A DNA stretch of 64,000 nt from contig JABSPW010000004.1 of NCBI GenBank assembly GCA_013214285.1, positions 1 to 64,000 of the forward strand, read 5' to 3'. Source of the stretch: Halioglobus sp. (GTDB lineage Bacteria > Pseudomonadota > Gammaproteobacteria > Pseudomonadales > Halieaceae). Shown here in pieces: positions 35,192 to 44,610 of the stretch. The position numbers and the translations under genes were made by a program. The notes under the pieces are model-generated. The model was not told the origin of the DNA, did no database searches, and saw only the letters and a list, made by a program, of their open reading frames with translations. The first letter of the stretch is position 1. Each line of letters starts with the position of its first letter.

Positions 35192-37456
35192 TCAAGCCAC
35201 AGGATTGTGGATGAAGTTCTCCATACCATGGTCAGCGAGAAAGCGATCCAAGCGGGCACTGATCTGATCACTGTTCTCCATACCCTTGACCTCTTGCAGC
35301 AGCTCACGCGCTTCCTCAAGGTGCAGGTTGAGCAAAGCCTTCTTAACTTTCGGCAAACTGGTCGCATTCATCGATAGCACGTCGTAGCCCATCGCCAACA
35401 ACAGCACCGCAGCCCCCGGGTCCCCCGCCAACTCACCGCAAATTCCGATAGGGATGTCCTCGTCTCTGCTGGCCGACGCCAAATAGTCCAACGCTTGCAC
35501 CACCGAGGGGTGAAGGGAGTGATACAAAGCCGCTACCTGCGGATTATTGCGATCCACCGCCAGCAGATACTGCGTCAAGTCATTGCTGCCCACAGACAAA
35601 AAGTCGACGCGCCGCGCCATTGCCCGTGCCTGCCCGATCGCCGCAGGCACCTCCACCATGACACCGATAGGCGGTAAGCGGCCCTGCAAACCTTCCTGCA
35701 ATAGCTCCCGGTGAGCGCGATGTATCAAGTCCAACGCCTCATCGATCTCGGGGATGTTGCTCACCATCGGTAGCATGATGCGCAGGTTCCAAAGGCCCTC
35801 GTTGGCTTTGAGCATGGCCCGGATTTGCGCCAGGAAAATCTCCGGGTGGTCTAGCGTCACGCGAATGCCACGCCAGCCTAAGAACGGATTGTCTTCGTGA
35901 ATAGGGAAATAAGGCAGGGCCTTGTCACCGCCGATATCCAGCGTGCGCATGGTCACCGGTCTCGGGGCAAAGGCCTCCAACTGCTCACGATAAATTTGCC
36001 GCTGCTCTTCCTCACTCGGAAAGCGGTCGCGGAGCAGGAACGGGATTTCAGTGCGGTACAGGCCAACGCCCTCGGCACCCTGCTCCAGTGAGCGCGCAAC
36101 ATCCACCATCAGTCCCGTATTGACCCACAGCGGCACACGCTGCCCGTCGAGAGTAACACAAGGCTCATCGCGCAGCGCTTCCAGATCGCGCGACAAGGCG
36201 GTGTCTTCGTCCAGCACCTCCTGAAAACGCTGCTTGATCTCGGGCAGCGGATTGAGGTGCACCGTGCCATTGTAGCCGTCGATAATGACGTCGCGGTCTT
36301 GCAATCGTGTATAGGGTAGGTCCACCGCACCCATGACCGTCGGTACACCCATCGCCCTAGCCAAAATCGCCACATGGGAACTGCCCGAGCCCATGACCGA
36401 AATCAGTCCGACGAGCTTATCGCGGGGCACTTCACCCAGTGAGGTGGCGGTTAATTCCTCCCCGACCAGGATCGTGTTTTCCGGATAAAGCCGCTCTTCC
36501 TGGCTCGCTGCCTGCAAGTAAGCTAGTACTCGCGTACCTAAATCCTTAACATCTACAGCGCGCTCCTTAAGATAGCTGTGCTCCATACGCTCGAAGTGAC
36601 GAATGTGTTCAATCATCACCTGGCTGAGGGCGCCCTGCGCCCAGTGGCCTGCTTTAATGAGGCTGACTACCTCGGCGCCAATGGTTGAATCGTCGAGAAT
36701 ACCGAGATAGACATCGAATAATGCATGGTCTTCCGGGCTAAGCTCGCCGCCAAGCTTGTCTGATACCAACTGAATATCTCGGCGCACGGCATCGAGTGCT
36801 TCGCGAAAGGCGCGCACCTCTGCGCGCCGATCCTCGCCCTTCTTTGGCGGCACGGAATACAAGTCGGCCCCTGGTGACACCACTACTGCTGTGCCGATAG
36901 CAATACCCTGAGCCCCCGGCACCCCCACGACCTTCGCCGGCTCGGCCCCACCGAGTACCTCCGCCTCGAGCACGCCAGTCACCTGGGCATGAGCAATCAC
37001 GCCGGCCAGTTGTGCAGACAGCGTCACCAAGAAAGCCTCATCACTTTCATCAAATCGGCGACTCTCAGCTTGCTGCACGACCAACACCCCCAACACCTCG
37101 CGTTGATGAATAATGGGTACTCCGAGAAAAGCGTGGAAATGCTCTTCTCCGATACCGGGCAGAAAGCGGAAACTGGGGTGGGTTTCTGCCTCCTCCAGGT
37201 TTACCGGCTCACCACGCGCCGCCACCAATCCAACCAGTCCCTCGCCCGCCTCCAGGCTGGCAACGCCAACCAAGTCCGGGTTCAGTCCCTCGGTTGCCCG
37301 GAACATGAGCCGCCCCGTCCCCTGGTCACGCATATACACACTGCAGACCTGGGTATTCATGGCCTCGCGAACCCGCTGCACGGTAATGCCAAGTGCCTGG
37401 TTCAGCCCGCCCGCAGCGTTAACCTCTTGAACAATATGTCGCAGGGTTTCGAGCAA
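35192..37456 (-). CDS. ptsP: PTS-Ntr enzyme I (PEP-protein phosphotransferase)
   Basis: The protein has 754 residues. An N-terminal GAF sensor (to ~160) precedes the PEP-utilising N domain. The swivelling domain has the phospho-histidine in GSGSSHVAILARAMGVPTVMG. The PEP barrel carries RTLDIGGDKALPYFPIHEDN, LMVEVPAAIGQ-like, SVGSNDLTQYLLAVDRNN and the cysteine of GICGELAGDPG. It phosphorylates NPr in the nitrogen-linked PTS. The start is a TTG at 37456, three bases after the rppH stop, and matches the usual MLETLRHIVQEVN. rppH-ptsP is a conserved pair in gammaproteobacteria. ptsO and ptsN are not in the window. Confidence 0.94.
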   Translation of the reverse strand: MLETLRHIVQEVNAAGGLNQALGITVQRVREAMNTQVCSVYMRDQGTGRLMFRATEGLNPDLVGVASLEAGEGLVGLVAARGEPVNLEEAETHPSFRFLPGIGEEHFHAFLGVPIIHQREVLGVLVVQQAESRRFDESDEAFLVTLSAQLAGVIAHAQVTGVLEAEVLGGAEPAKVVGVPGAQGIAIGTAVVVSPGADLYSVPPKKGEDRRAEVRAFREALDAVRRDIQLVSDKLGGELSPEDHALFDVYLGILDDSTIGAEVVSLIKAGHWAQGALSQVMIEHIRHFERMEHSYLKERAVDVKDLGTRVLAYLQAASQEERLYPENTILVGEELTATSLGEVPRDKLVGLISVMGSGSSHVAILARAMGVPTVMGAVDLPYTRLQDRDVIIDGYNGTVHLNPLPEIKQRFQEVLDEDTALSRDLEALRDEPCVTLDGQRVPLWVNTGLMVDVARSLEQGAEGVGLYRTEIPFLLRDRFPSEEEQRQIYREQLEAFAPRPVTMRTLDIGGDKALPYFPIHEDNPFLGWRGIRVTLDHPEIFLAQIRAMLKANEGLWNLRIMLPMVSNIPEIDEALDLIHRAHRELLQEGLQGRLPPIGVMVEVPAAIGQARAMARRVDFLSVGSNDLTQYLLAVDRNNPQVAALYHSLHPSVVQALDYLASASRDEDIPIGICGELAGDPGAAVLLLAMGYDVLSMNATSLPKVKKALLNLHLEEARELLQEVKGMENSDQISARLDRFLADHGMENFIHNPVA

Positions 37457-37459
37457 AAC

Positions 37460-37960
37460 TCAGTTACCTTCGACCTTGCGGGTGAAGCGGCCCAGGGGCG
37501 CAGCCAATTCCATCATGGCTTGGCGATAGACGTCGCGCTTGAAGGCAATCACTTGGTTCAGCGGATACCAGTAGCTGACCCACTGCCAACCGTCGAACTC
37601 CGGCTTGTCATTCAGGTTGAGCTTTACTGCCCGATCATCCTCGAGCAGACGCAACAGGAACCATTTCTGTTTTTGGCCAATACAACGTGGCTTTTGCCCC
37701 TCGCGGATATACCGTTTGGGCAGCCGATAACGCAGCCACCCGCGGGTTGAAGCCAGTACCTCCACCGCGTCGCGCTGTAGCCCAATCTCCTCATACAGCT
37801 CCCGATACAAGGCATCCTGCGGCGACTCATTGGCACTGATCCCGCCCTGTGGAAACTGCCAGGCATCCTGACCACCGACGCGGCGAGCCCATAACAGCTC
37901 ACTACGATCGTTCGTCAACATAATGCCCACATTCGACCGAAATCCATCTGAATCAATCAC
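37460..37960 (-). CDS. rppH: RNA pyrophosphohydrolase
   Basis: RppH removes pyrophosphate from the 5' end of mRNA to start decay. The protein has 166 residues. The Nudix box [20 protein letters not shown] is complete with REL-EE spacing. [13 protein letters not shown] at the start and [15 protein letters not shown] in the middle fit RppH and not other Nudix enzymes. It is followed immediately by ptsP with a three-base gap. The divergent HAD gene starts 117 bases away. The strand and partner order match Pseudomonas. Confidence 0.94.
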   Translation of the reverse strand: MIDSDGFRSNVGIMLTNDRSELLWARRVGGQDAWQFPQGGISANESPQDALYRELYEEIGLQRDAVEVLASTRGWLRYRLPKRYIREGQKPRCIGQKQKWFLLRLLEDDRAVKLNLNDKPEFDGWQWVSYWYPLNQVIAFKRDVYRQAMMELAAPLGRFTRKVEGN

Positions 37961-38077
37961 TTGAGCAAGCCACCTATGCTTCGATTCGGCTATTGTTCCA
38001 CAATTCAGGTGCCCTGAGAAATTTACTATCGAGGACCCTGCCGTTATGCTGGCTGTCGCTTCTGCAGGATTGTGGTT

Positions 38078-38731
38078 GTGGCACTGGCAATATTCGACTT
38101 AGACAATACGCTCATAGGCGGTGATAGCGACCACCTTTGGGGCCAGTTCGTCTGCGAGCGGCAACTCGTCAACGATCAGGATTTCAGGCGTCGCGCGGAC
38201 CAGTTTTACGCCGACTACGCAGCGGGTGCACTCGATATCGACGCCTATGTTCGCTTCGCCCTGAGCCCGCTGGCTGGTCGCGCGAGGGAAGACATTGACG
38301 CTTGGCACCGCGAGTTTATGAAGAGCAAAATTAATCCGATCATGCTGCCGCGTGCCACTCGCCTCCTCACCGATCACCGACAGCAGGGGCATGAATTGTT
38401 AATCATCACCGCCACCAACCGTTACATCACTGCACCTATCGCTCGCGCGCTCGGCGTGGACGAGCTGATAGCCTGTGAAGGAGAGGTAGTGAACGGCGTT
38501 TATACCGGTGAACCTATCGGGGTGCCCTCATTTCAGCAGGGAAAAGTGACTCGACTCATGGAATGGCTAAACGGACGCGATACTACCCTCGAGGGCGCAT
38601 ACTTTTATAGCGATTCGCACAACGACCTGGCCTTGTTGGAACTCGTCGATACGCCAGTGGCAGTCGACCCGGACGAAAAGCTGCGCGCGCATGCCCAGGC
38701 GCGGGGCTGGCCAATCATCTCTCTGCGCTAA
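38078..38731 (+). CDS. HAD-IB family hydrolase (SerB-like)
   Basis: The protein has 217 residues. Motif I is [19 protein letters not shown], motif II lies in [11 protein letters not shown], and motif III/IV in [19 protein letters not shown]. The helical cap is short, and the whole fits subclass IB, which includes phosphoserine phosphatase-like and acyl-phosphate enzymes. Two GTGs compete. AGGA at 38066-38069 lies eight bases from the GTG at 38078 and only two from that at 38072, so I use 38078. Homologues sit beside rppH in Pseudomonas too. The substrate is unknown. Confidence 0.88.
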   Translation: MALAIFDLDNTLIGGDSDHLWGQFVCERQLVNDQDFRRRADQFYADYAAGALDIDAYVRFALSPLAGRAREDIDAWHREFMKSKINPIMLPRATRLLTDHRQQGHELLIITATNRYITAPIARALGVDELIACEGEVVNGVYTGEPIGVPSFQQGKVTRLMEWLNGRDTTLEGAYFYSDSHNDLALLELVDTPVAVDPDEKLRAHAQARGWPIISLR

Positions 38732-38758
38732 TCCCCTGCGGGTCCCCGGTATACCTCT

Positions 38759-39338
38759 CTAGCTTTTACGCAGACACAGTGTCTTGAGGTACTCGGTCTC
38801 GGGTATCGCCGGGTGAATAGGGTGATCTGCAGCCTGCCCGCGCTGATCCACCAAACGCACTTGGCAACCGACACGCACGGCGGCTTTTTGCACGGCCGAG
38901 ATCAACTCAGCCCGAGATAAGTGCATTGGACAGAAAGCGGAAACGAGCAATCCACCCGCTTTGAGCAGGTGCAGCGCCAATTCATTGATCCGGCGATAGG
39001 CCGCCGCGCCTTTTTTTAACTCTTTTCGGCGCCGAATAAATGCTGGCGGGTCGAGAATGACGACGTCGTAACGCTCACCAGCGGATCGTAATTCCGCCAT
39101 GCTGCATCCATAGGCCGCTGCTCAGCAAGTGCGCATAACAGGGACTGGGGCTCCATAAAGGCACTGCCCCGAGGAGGGCGCCATCAGCACTGCGTACACA
39201 GGCCAGCTCACCCACAGCAACGCCGCCCAGGGGTGAGCGTTGGCTATCGACCTCATTGGCATATACCCACACAAGCCCCCCCGGCAAGCGGCGGTCAGCA
39301 CCCTGGCGCAGGAACACGTCAATCACGCAGGCATCCAA
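38759..39338 (-). pseudogene. decayed rlmI-like 23S rRNA methyltransferase, centre deleted
   Basis: Two frames together make the ends of one enzyme. At 39338-39110 an N-terminal PUA-like part is seen (QGADRRLPGGLVWVYANEVDSQ, then GELACVRSADGALLGA). At 39100-38759, in another frame, the C-terminal core reads GERYDVVILDPPAFIRRRKELKKG, AAAYRRINELAL, SAFCPMHLSRAE, HPIHPAIPETEYLKTLCLR. From memory, the intact enzyme is close to 395 residues; about 200 residues with the SAM-binding Rossmann strand are missing and the frame changes at the junction. A working methyltransferase cannot be made. A deletion in the strain or an assembly error both fit. It abuts gcvH by 15 bases. Confidence 0.82.
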
Positions 39339-39352
39339 CGACTCGAGGTGTT

Positions 39353-39742
39353 CTACTCCTCGTCACACTGCTGCTGATAATCCTCAGAGGACATCAACGC
39401 ATCAAGCTCAGCGGTATCAGCGGGTTGCAGCTTGTAAAACCAACCGTCATTGTAGGGGTCGGTGTTAACGATCTCCGGCGCATCTTCCAGCTGCGTGTTA
39501 ATTGCGACGACCTCACCCGCAACCGGCGCATAGATATCTGACGCAGCCTTCACCGATTCAACCACCCCGGCTTCATCCGAGGCCGCTAATTGCGCACCAC
39601 ACTCCGGCAACTCCACAAATACTACATCACCCAGCGCTTCCTGAGCGTGATCAGTAATACCCACTGTGATGCTGCCATCCGCCTCTAGACGCGCCCATTC
39701 ATGCGTGCTGGCATATCTGAGTTCACTGGGCGTCTGGCTCAT
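39353..39742 (-). CDS. gcvH: glycine cleavage system H protein (isolated)
   Basis: The protein has 129 residues. It carries the lipoyl-lysine in [21 protein letters not shown], preceded by [24 protein letters not shown] and followed by [12 protein letters not shown]. It shuttles the aminomethyl group between GcvP, GcvT and lipoamide dehydrogenase. Those partner genes are not adjacent, although in Pseudomonas a gcv cluster sits near ubiH-pepP. It is likely transcribed on its own and flanked by the methyltransferase remnant and the ubiI-like gene. No glycine riboswitch fold is visible in the short leader. Confidence 0.93.
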   Translation of the reverse strand: MSQTPSELRYASTHEWARLEADGSITVGITDHAQEALGDVVFVELPECGAQLAASDEAGVVESVKAASDIYAPVAGEVVAINTQLEDAPEIVNTDPYNDGWFYKLQPADTAELDALMSSEDYQQQCDEE

Positions 39743-39832
39743 AGCGATTCCTCTGCTGGTGGGGCGGGTCGTAACAGCCGACCCATTCTAACCACCCACC
39801 GCCGAAAAACAATCTCTCGCCAGAATGCGGTA

Positions 39833-41050
39833 TCAGCGCAGTCCCATGGCGTACTGCATCAGCCTCTGTTTCAAAGGCAACATCTGGTCCACGGCGCGCA
39901 TGCCCGTGTTGCGTAACCAGCGCAACGGCAGCGACTCCTGTTCGAAGAGTCGCTTAAAGCCGTCCATCGCGGACATCATCAAGAGATTTTCTGCCTTGCG
40001 CTGGCGCTGGTAACGCCGCAGCAACTCAAGCTGGCCAGGCCGCACTCCTTGCCGGGTCCCCCTCAGCACCTCGCGTGCGAGGGCAGCGACATCGAGCAGC
40101 CCCAGGTTGATGCCCTGGCCGGCGAGAGGGTGAATCGTATGGGCAGCATCGCCGACCAGAGCAATCCCCGCTTGCACATAATCCACCGCGTGGCGTTGTC
40201 GCAGCGGAAAGGACAATCGTTGCGAGCTGTCTACTACGTCACCGAGCCGCCATTCAGACGCACGCCCCAATGCGTCGCAGAACGCGGTGTCATCAAATGA
40301 TAGTACCTCATCGGCGCGCTCTTCTTGCATTGACCACACTATGGAGCAGAAGTGCTTGCGCTCCGTCCCCGGCAGTGGCAACAAGGCCAAAGGCCCGCCG
40401 GGCAGGAAACGTTGCCAGGCCGTCGCCTCGTGGGGACGTTCCACTTGCACGGTTGCCACCACCCCACGGTGACCGTAATCCCATTCCCGCGTGCGAAAAT
40501 CCATCATCCCGCGCACAGGAGACAGGGCGCCATCGGCGGCAACCACGAGGTCAGCCTGCAGGGCGCCCCCGCCGTGCAATGCCAGCGCCATATGTCCGGA
40601 CGACACGCGCGTGATGGATGCAAGAGCGGTCTGGCTGAACACATGGATATCACCGGCAGCACAGGCCCGCTCGATTAGCGCGCCAACGATGGCACGGTTT
40701 TCAACAACAGTTCCCAGCGCCGGGGTATCCACCTCTGACCGGTCAAATTCAATCTGACCAGTGCCCTCCGCATCCCAAACGGTCATATGGTGGTAGTTAC
40801 AACTGCGGTATGCGGCTATCGTCTCCCACACACCCAGCTGATCCAGCAAAGCCCTTGAGCGCGGCGCCAGGGCACTGACTCTGGGATCAAAGTGCCGAAC
40901 AGACCACTGTGTGGGCAAGGCCGGCTGTTGGACCTCCCGAGCCTCAACCAGGGCAATAGAGAGACCCTCACCCGTCAGCGCCAACGCCAGCGCGCCACCA
41001 GCGATACCCGCACCGATAATCGCGACATCAAATGCCAGCGAGTCAGCCAC
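39833..41050 (-). CDS. UbiI/VisC-like FAD monooxygenase (ubiquinone pathway)
   Basis: The protein has about 405 residues. It opens with the Rossmann FAD motif FDVAIIGAGIAGGALALAL. LQADLVVAADGALSPVRG and GIALVGDAAHTIHPLAGQGINLGLLD are the second and third flavin signatures of the UbiH/COQ6 group. A C-terminal FKRLFEQESLPLRWLRNTGMR fits UbiI/VisC. It hydroxylates the ubiquinone ring, position C5 if truly UbiI. The GTG at 41050 overlaps the ubiH stop and gives a normal start; the TTG at 41092 is the longer choice. It follows ubiH in the same operon. Confidence 0.88.
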   Translation of the reverse strand: MADSLAFDVAIIGAGIAGGALALALTGEGLSIALVEAREVQQPALPTQWSVRHFDPRVSALAPRSRALLDQLGVWETIAAYRSCNYHHMTVWDAEGTGQIEFDRSEVDTPALGTVVENRAIVGALIERACAAGDIHVFSQTALASITRVSSGHMALALHGGGALQADLVVAADGALSPVRGMMDFRTREWDYGHRGVVATVQVERPHEATAWQRFLPGGPLALLPLPGTERKHFCSIVWSMQEERADEVLSFDDTAFCDALGRASEWRLGDVVDSSQRLSFPLRQRHAVDYVQAGIALVGDAAHTIHPLAGQGINLGLLDVAALAREVLRGTRQGVRPGQLELLRRYQRQRKAENLLMMSAMDGFKRLFEQESLPLRWLRNTGMRAVDQMLPLKQRLMQYAMGLR

Positions 41051-42287
41051 CTGTGTGCCCACGCTGTGCCAGCCCTGCAGCGCGGCGCACAAACTCCCGT
41101 TTCACCCCTGGCAGGATGTCCAGCCCCGCCAGGGCAAGATCGCGACCCATACCCAAAACCAAGTCCCGCTGCATGAAGAGCGACGGAACAACATCGCTAA
41201 ACTGTATCGCCCTGTCCTGATCAGCGCGCTGCCTGCACTGATAACGCTGCAAAGTAGACAGGTCACCCAACGAACAACCATTGGCGATGCCTTCTGCAAG
41301 GACACGCCCTAGTTCGGCTACATCGCGCAGCGCGAGATTAAAACCCTGCCCAGCCACGGGATGTAAGGCATGGGCTGCATTACCCATCACAACAACACCC
41401 TGTCGCACCTGCTCATACGAACGCAATAAGGCGAGAGGGTATTGCTGTCGTGCACCCACCTGCAGCAAGCGTCCTAAGCGGTAACCGAAGCGGGCCTGCA
41501 ACTCATGCAGGAACACCTGTTTAGAGCAATCCACCAACTGTAACGCTCGCGAAGGCGGCAGCGTCCATACCAGTGCACTGCGGTGTTCATCGCTGTCCGT
41601 CGGTAACAAAGGCAACAGCGCTAACGGGCCCTCATCGGTAAAACGTTCAAAGGCACACCCCTGATGCGGTTTGGCGGAGGTCACGTTCGCTACCAGTGCA
41701 TGTTGGTCATAGTGTTTTTCCCTGACAGACACCCCTAACTGCGCCCGCAGTGCTGAGTTTGCACCGTCGGCCACCAGTAGCAGAGTGGTAGTCAGTTGAC
41801 CTACCCCACCCTCCAGGCCAAGCTTGACTCCGGCCTGCCCGACCGCGACATCCGTGACTTTGGCGGGGCTCATCATTTCAATCCGATCACTACGATACAG
41901 CCCCTGTATCAGGGATTGGCCCAACCACGCGTTCTCAACCACATAACCCAGTGCCGGCCATGCATAGTCTTGCGCGCGCATCAGTGAACTGCCAAAGCGC
42001 CCGCGACTGGACACATGGATACTCTCGATAGGACACAGCCACTCGGATACCCCTTCCCAGAGGCCCATTCCCTCATAAATCAGCTGTGAGCTATAACTCA
42101 GCGCAGTGGATCGGGCATCAAAGGACGGGTGATAATCCGGCGCGCGGTTTACCGCTGGCCTGGGAAACTCAATCCCTTCCACCAACAGAATGGTGGTGTC
42201 AACTGGCAACCGCGTATCCAGCTGCAGGGCCAGACTGGCACCAACCATGCCACCACCAGCGATAACAATGTCGAAGTGCGTTGACAT
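41043..42287 (-). CDS. ubiH: 2-octaprenyl-6-methoxyphenol hydroxylase
   Basis: The protein has 414 residues. The FAD motif FDIVIAGGGMVGASLALQL is at the N terminus. Later signatures are TLLLVADGANSALRAQLGVS and GVVVMGNAAHALHPVAGQGFNLALRDVAEL. The C-terminal RDLALAGLDILPGVKREFVRRAAGLA is characteristic of UbiH. It adds a hydroxyl during ubiquinone synthesis. The ATG at 42287 begins four bases after the pepP stop, and the next gene overlaps its stop. The pepP-ubiH-ubiI order is common to Pseudomonas and relatives. Confidence 0.92.
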   Translation of the reverse strand: MSTHFDIVIAGGGMVGASLALQLDTRLPVDTTILLVEGIEFPRPAVNRAPDYHPSFDARSTALSYSSQLIYEGMGLWEGVSEWLCPIESIHVSSRGRFGSSLMRAQDYAWPALGYVVENAWLGQSLIQGLYRSDRIEMMSPAKVTDVAVGQAGVKLGLEGGVGQLTTTLLLVADGANSALRAQLGVSVREKHYDQHALVANVTSAKPHQGCAFERFTDEGPLALLPLLPTDSDEHRSALVWTLPPSRALQLVDCSKQVFLHELQARFGYRLGRLLQVGARQQYPLALLRSYEQVRQGVVVMGNAAHALHPVAGQGFNLALRDVAELGRVLAEGIANGCSLGDLSTLQRYQCRQRADQDRAIQFSDVVPSLFMQRDLVLGMGRDLALAGLDILPGVKREFVRRAAGLAQRGHTGG

Positions 42288-42290
42288 CAC

Positions 42291-43604
42291 TCAGGCTGCC
42301 ATCAGCGCCTCAATCTCCTCTATAGTCTTTGGCGCCCCCGACGACATGATCTCGCTACCAGTGTCAGTAACGATCACATCATCCTCGATCCGAATGCCGA
42401 TGCCGCGCCATTTTTTTGCAACTCGGGTATTGCCAACGGGAACATACAATCCTGGTTCCACAGTCATGACCATGCCAGGCTCCAGCACACGCCATTGCTC
42501 TGCTACGCGGTAGTCTCCAACATCGTGCACATCGAGGCCCAACCAGTGACCGACGCGGTGCATATAGAATTCACGGTAAGCCTTGCGCTTAATCAGACTG
42601 GAAACTCGGCCACGCAGCAAGCCGAGCTCCACTAAACCCTCGGTCAGCGCAGTGACGCTGGCATCATGGGGCTGATTCCAATGATTGCCCGGTTTCACCT
42701 GATCGATTGCCGCCTGCTGCATGTTCAGGACCAATTCATAAAGTACGCGCTGCTCTTTGCTAAACCGTCCATTCACCGGAAAGGTGCGGGTTACGTCCGA
42801 CGCGTAATACTCCAGCTCGCAGCCCGCATCGATCAATACCAGTTCCCCATCCCTTAACTTGTCACCGTTGTCAGTGTAGTGCATGACACAGGCATTAGCG
42901 CCACTGCCGACAATACTGGGATAGGCAGGAAAGCGCGCACCTCTCTGTGCAAATTCATATTGCAATTCGGCCTCGAGTTGGTATTCGTACATGCCCGATT
43001 TGCACCGCTGCATCGCTCGGCAATGGCCTCGCGCGGAGATATCCGCCGCCTTGCGCATCAGACGCAACTCCGCCGCACTCTTATACAAACGCAATTCGTG
43101 CAACATATGATCAAGGTCGGTAAATTCTCCAGGGGGCACGGCGCCAGACGCTTCCTGGCTACGAATCTGGTTTACCCAGCCCATAATCTGGCGGTCAAAT
43201 TCTGTGCGGCGGCCTAGGGAGTAGTAAACACGATCCCGACCCTCCAACAATCCCGGGAGAATTTCATCAATATCGCTAACGGGAAAGGCATCATCCGCTC
43301 GATACAGTTCGCACATGCCCTCCGGCCCCGCGCGATTACCGTGCCAGAGTTCCTGTCCACTGTCGCGCTCGCGACAAAACACAACAAACTGGCCATGCCG
43401 GCGGCCAGGTATAAGAACCAGCACCGCGTCGGGCTCAGTAATGCCAGACAGGTAGTAGAAGTCACTGTCCTGACGAAAGTGGTAGGTCGTGTCCCTGCTC
43501 CTTAGTTGCTCACTGGCAGAGGGAACAATGGCGATACTATTCGGCTCCATAAGGGCCATGAGATGTTTACGCCGACGGTTGTATTCGGCCATGCTGATAA
43601 TCAT
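42291..43604 (-). CDS. pepP: Xaa-Pro aminopeptidase
   Basis: The protein has 437 residues. An N-terminal creatinase-like domain is followed by the metal-binding pita-bread fold. Ligands are in VLIDAGCELEYYASDVTRTFPVNG (two aspartates), HRVGHWLGLDVHDVGDY (histidine) and TVEPGLYVP, then RIEDDVIVTD (glutamates). It removes N-terminal residues ahead of proline in the cytoplasm, using manganese in known members. The ATG at 43604 is used, with a second ATG four codons in. It is cotranscribed with ubiH and preceded by the UPF0149 gene across 30 bases. Confidence 0.94.
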   Translation of the reverse strand: MIISMAEYNRRRKHLMALMEPNSIAIVPSASEQLRSRDTTYHFRQDSDFYYLSGITEPDAVLVLIPGRRHGQFVVFCRERDSGQELWHGNRAGPEGMCELYRADDAFPVSDIDEILPGLLEGRDRVYYSLGRRTEFDRQIMGWVNQIRSQEASGAVPPGEFTDLDHMLHELRLYKSAAELRLMRKAADISARGHCRAMQRCKSGMYEYQLEAELQYEFAQRGARFPAYPSIVGSGANACVMHYTDNGDKLRDGELVLIDAGCELEYYASDVTRTFPVNGRFSKEQRVLYELVLNMQQAAIDQVKPGNHWNQPHDASVTALTEGLVELGLLRGRVSSLIKRKAYREFYMHRVGHWLGLDVHDVGDYRVAEQWRVLEPGMVMTVEPGLYVPVGNTRVAKKWRGIGIRIEDDVIVTDTGSEIMSSGAPKTIEEIEALMAA

Positions 43605-43634
43605 ATTGTCACTCGCTGCTGTTCTACTCCCTTA

Positions 43635-44240
43635 CTACTGCAAGGATTTATGATCGCCCAAGCCATCCTCCCCATCTGCGTCCCCATCAGAATCATCCAG
43701 GAAAATGTTTATGACGGCGACGCGCAGGTACTCTACCAATTCAGCATAATGCCCTTCCGCATCATCTGCGCCTTCATCCTCGCCGACCTCTACCTGGGCA
43801 AATGCGGCGATATCGCGAAGCGCCTCGTTGCTGGGCGGCGACAGTGTCGACCCTCCCTTTTCGTCACTGGCAGCTTCGAAGGCAAACCCTGACAGGAATC
43901 CGTTGCACCAATCACTGAGGGCCTCGACACGCTGAGCCAGTTCGACATCATCGCTTGGCAGCAACGGGGTAAACCGGAAGTCATCATCGCGCAAGGCTGC
44001 GCCCACTAGGGTATACATTTGCACGACACAGTCAGCAAGTTCACCGTGAGCGTGCAAACCCAGAACATCCGCCAGAGCATCCAGTCCATACTCCGGCTCA
44101 ACGTTAGCGCCGCCGCTCTGCAATCCACACAGGCAACCCTCTATTTGGGACGGTGATACCAGCCCACCCTGCTCTAGCAAGTGGTTGGCGATCTCATCAA
44201 AATTTAGGGCCGGAATCTCGTCCAATGCCTCATCGTACAT
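43635..44240 (-). CDS. UPF0149/YgfB-family protein
   Basis: The 201-residue protein is of the YecA/YgfB family: LNFDEIANHLLEQGGLVSPSQIEGCLCGLQSGG, FTPLLPSDDVELAQRVEALSDWCNGFLSGF and AEGHYAELVEYLRVAVINIFLDD. The C terminus is very acidic (DDSDGDADGEDGLGD). The role is unknown. In E. coli ygfB sits in the same position before pepP, and some links to stress and RNA regulation have been proposed. It is probably the first gene of the minus-strand pepP-ubi operon and is divergent from the TIGR02449/zapA genes. Confidence 0.88.
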   Translation of the reverse strand: MYDEALDEIPALNFDEIANHLLEQGGLVSPSQIEGCLCGLQSGGANVEPEYGLDALADVLGLHAHGELADCVVQMYTLVGAALRDDDFRFTPLLPSDDVELAQRVEALSDWCNGFLSGFAFEAASDEKGGSTLSPPSNEALRDIAAFAQVEVGEDEGADDAEGHYAELVEYLRVAVINIFLDDSDGDADGEDGLGDHKSLQ

Positions 44241-44404
44241 CGAAGTGCTCTCCTTCCGGGAGGCCGCGCCCCGACGCGGCTGAAGTAAACGCGAATTGTA
44301 CTGTAAGAAACTGGCAGGCTATTGATATGTATGCATTTTGCTCCGTTGACCTCAATGCAATCGGCCTCTATAGTAGGCCATCGAAAAGAACTATCCAAGT
44401 AACC

Positions 44405-44605
44405 ATGGCCACCAACCCTATCAAGGAACTGGAAAAAAAAATCGATGAGTTGATCTTGCTGTGCAAAGAGCTCAACATGGAAAATGGTGCGCTGAAAGCC
44501 GAGATAGCAGGCTGGCAGGACGAGCGTAAGGATCTCATAGACAAAAATGAGCTAGCGCGATCCAAGGTAGAGGCTATGATCGATCGCCTGCGTTCAATGG
44601 AGTGA
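44405..44605 (+). CDS. TIGR02449-family small coiled-coil protein
   Basis: The protein has 66 residues. It is one charged helix with heptad spacing (IKELEKKIDELILLCKELNMEN) and a basic-acidic tail ending DRLRSME. It fits TIGR02449, a small family always found beside zapA and ygfB and thought to act like ZapB in cell division. The ATG at 44405 is used; the long frame from 44153 is an artefact of the open upstream region. Its stop overlaps a GTG of the next frame, and zapA's likely ATG follows six bases after the stop. Confidence 0.82.
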   Translation: MATNPIKELEKKIDELILLCKELNMENGALKAEIAGWQDERKDLIDKNELARSKVEAMIDRLRSME

Positions 44606-44610
44606 CAAGT

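Noticed and set aside
39743-39832. Possible glycine riboswitch ahead of gcvH
   Set aside because: The spacer is only 90 bases and lacks the two conserved aptamer cores.
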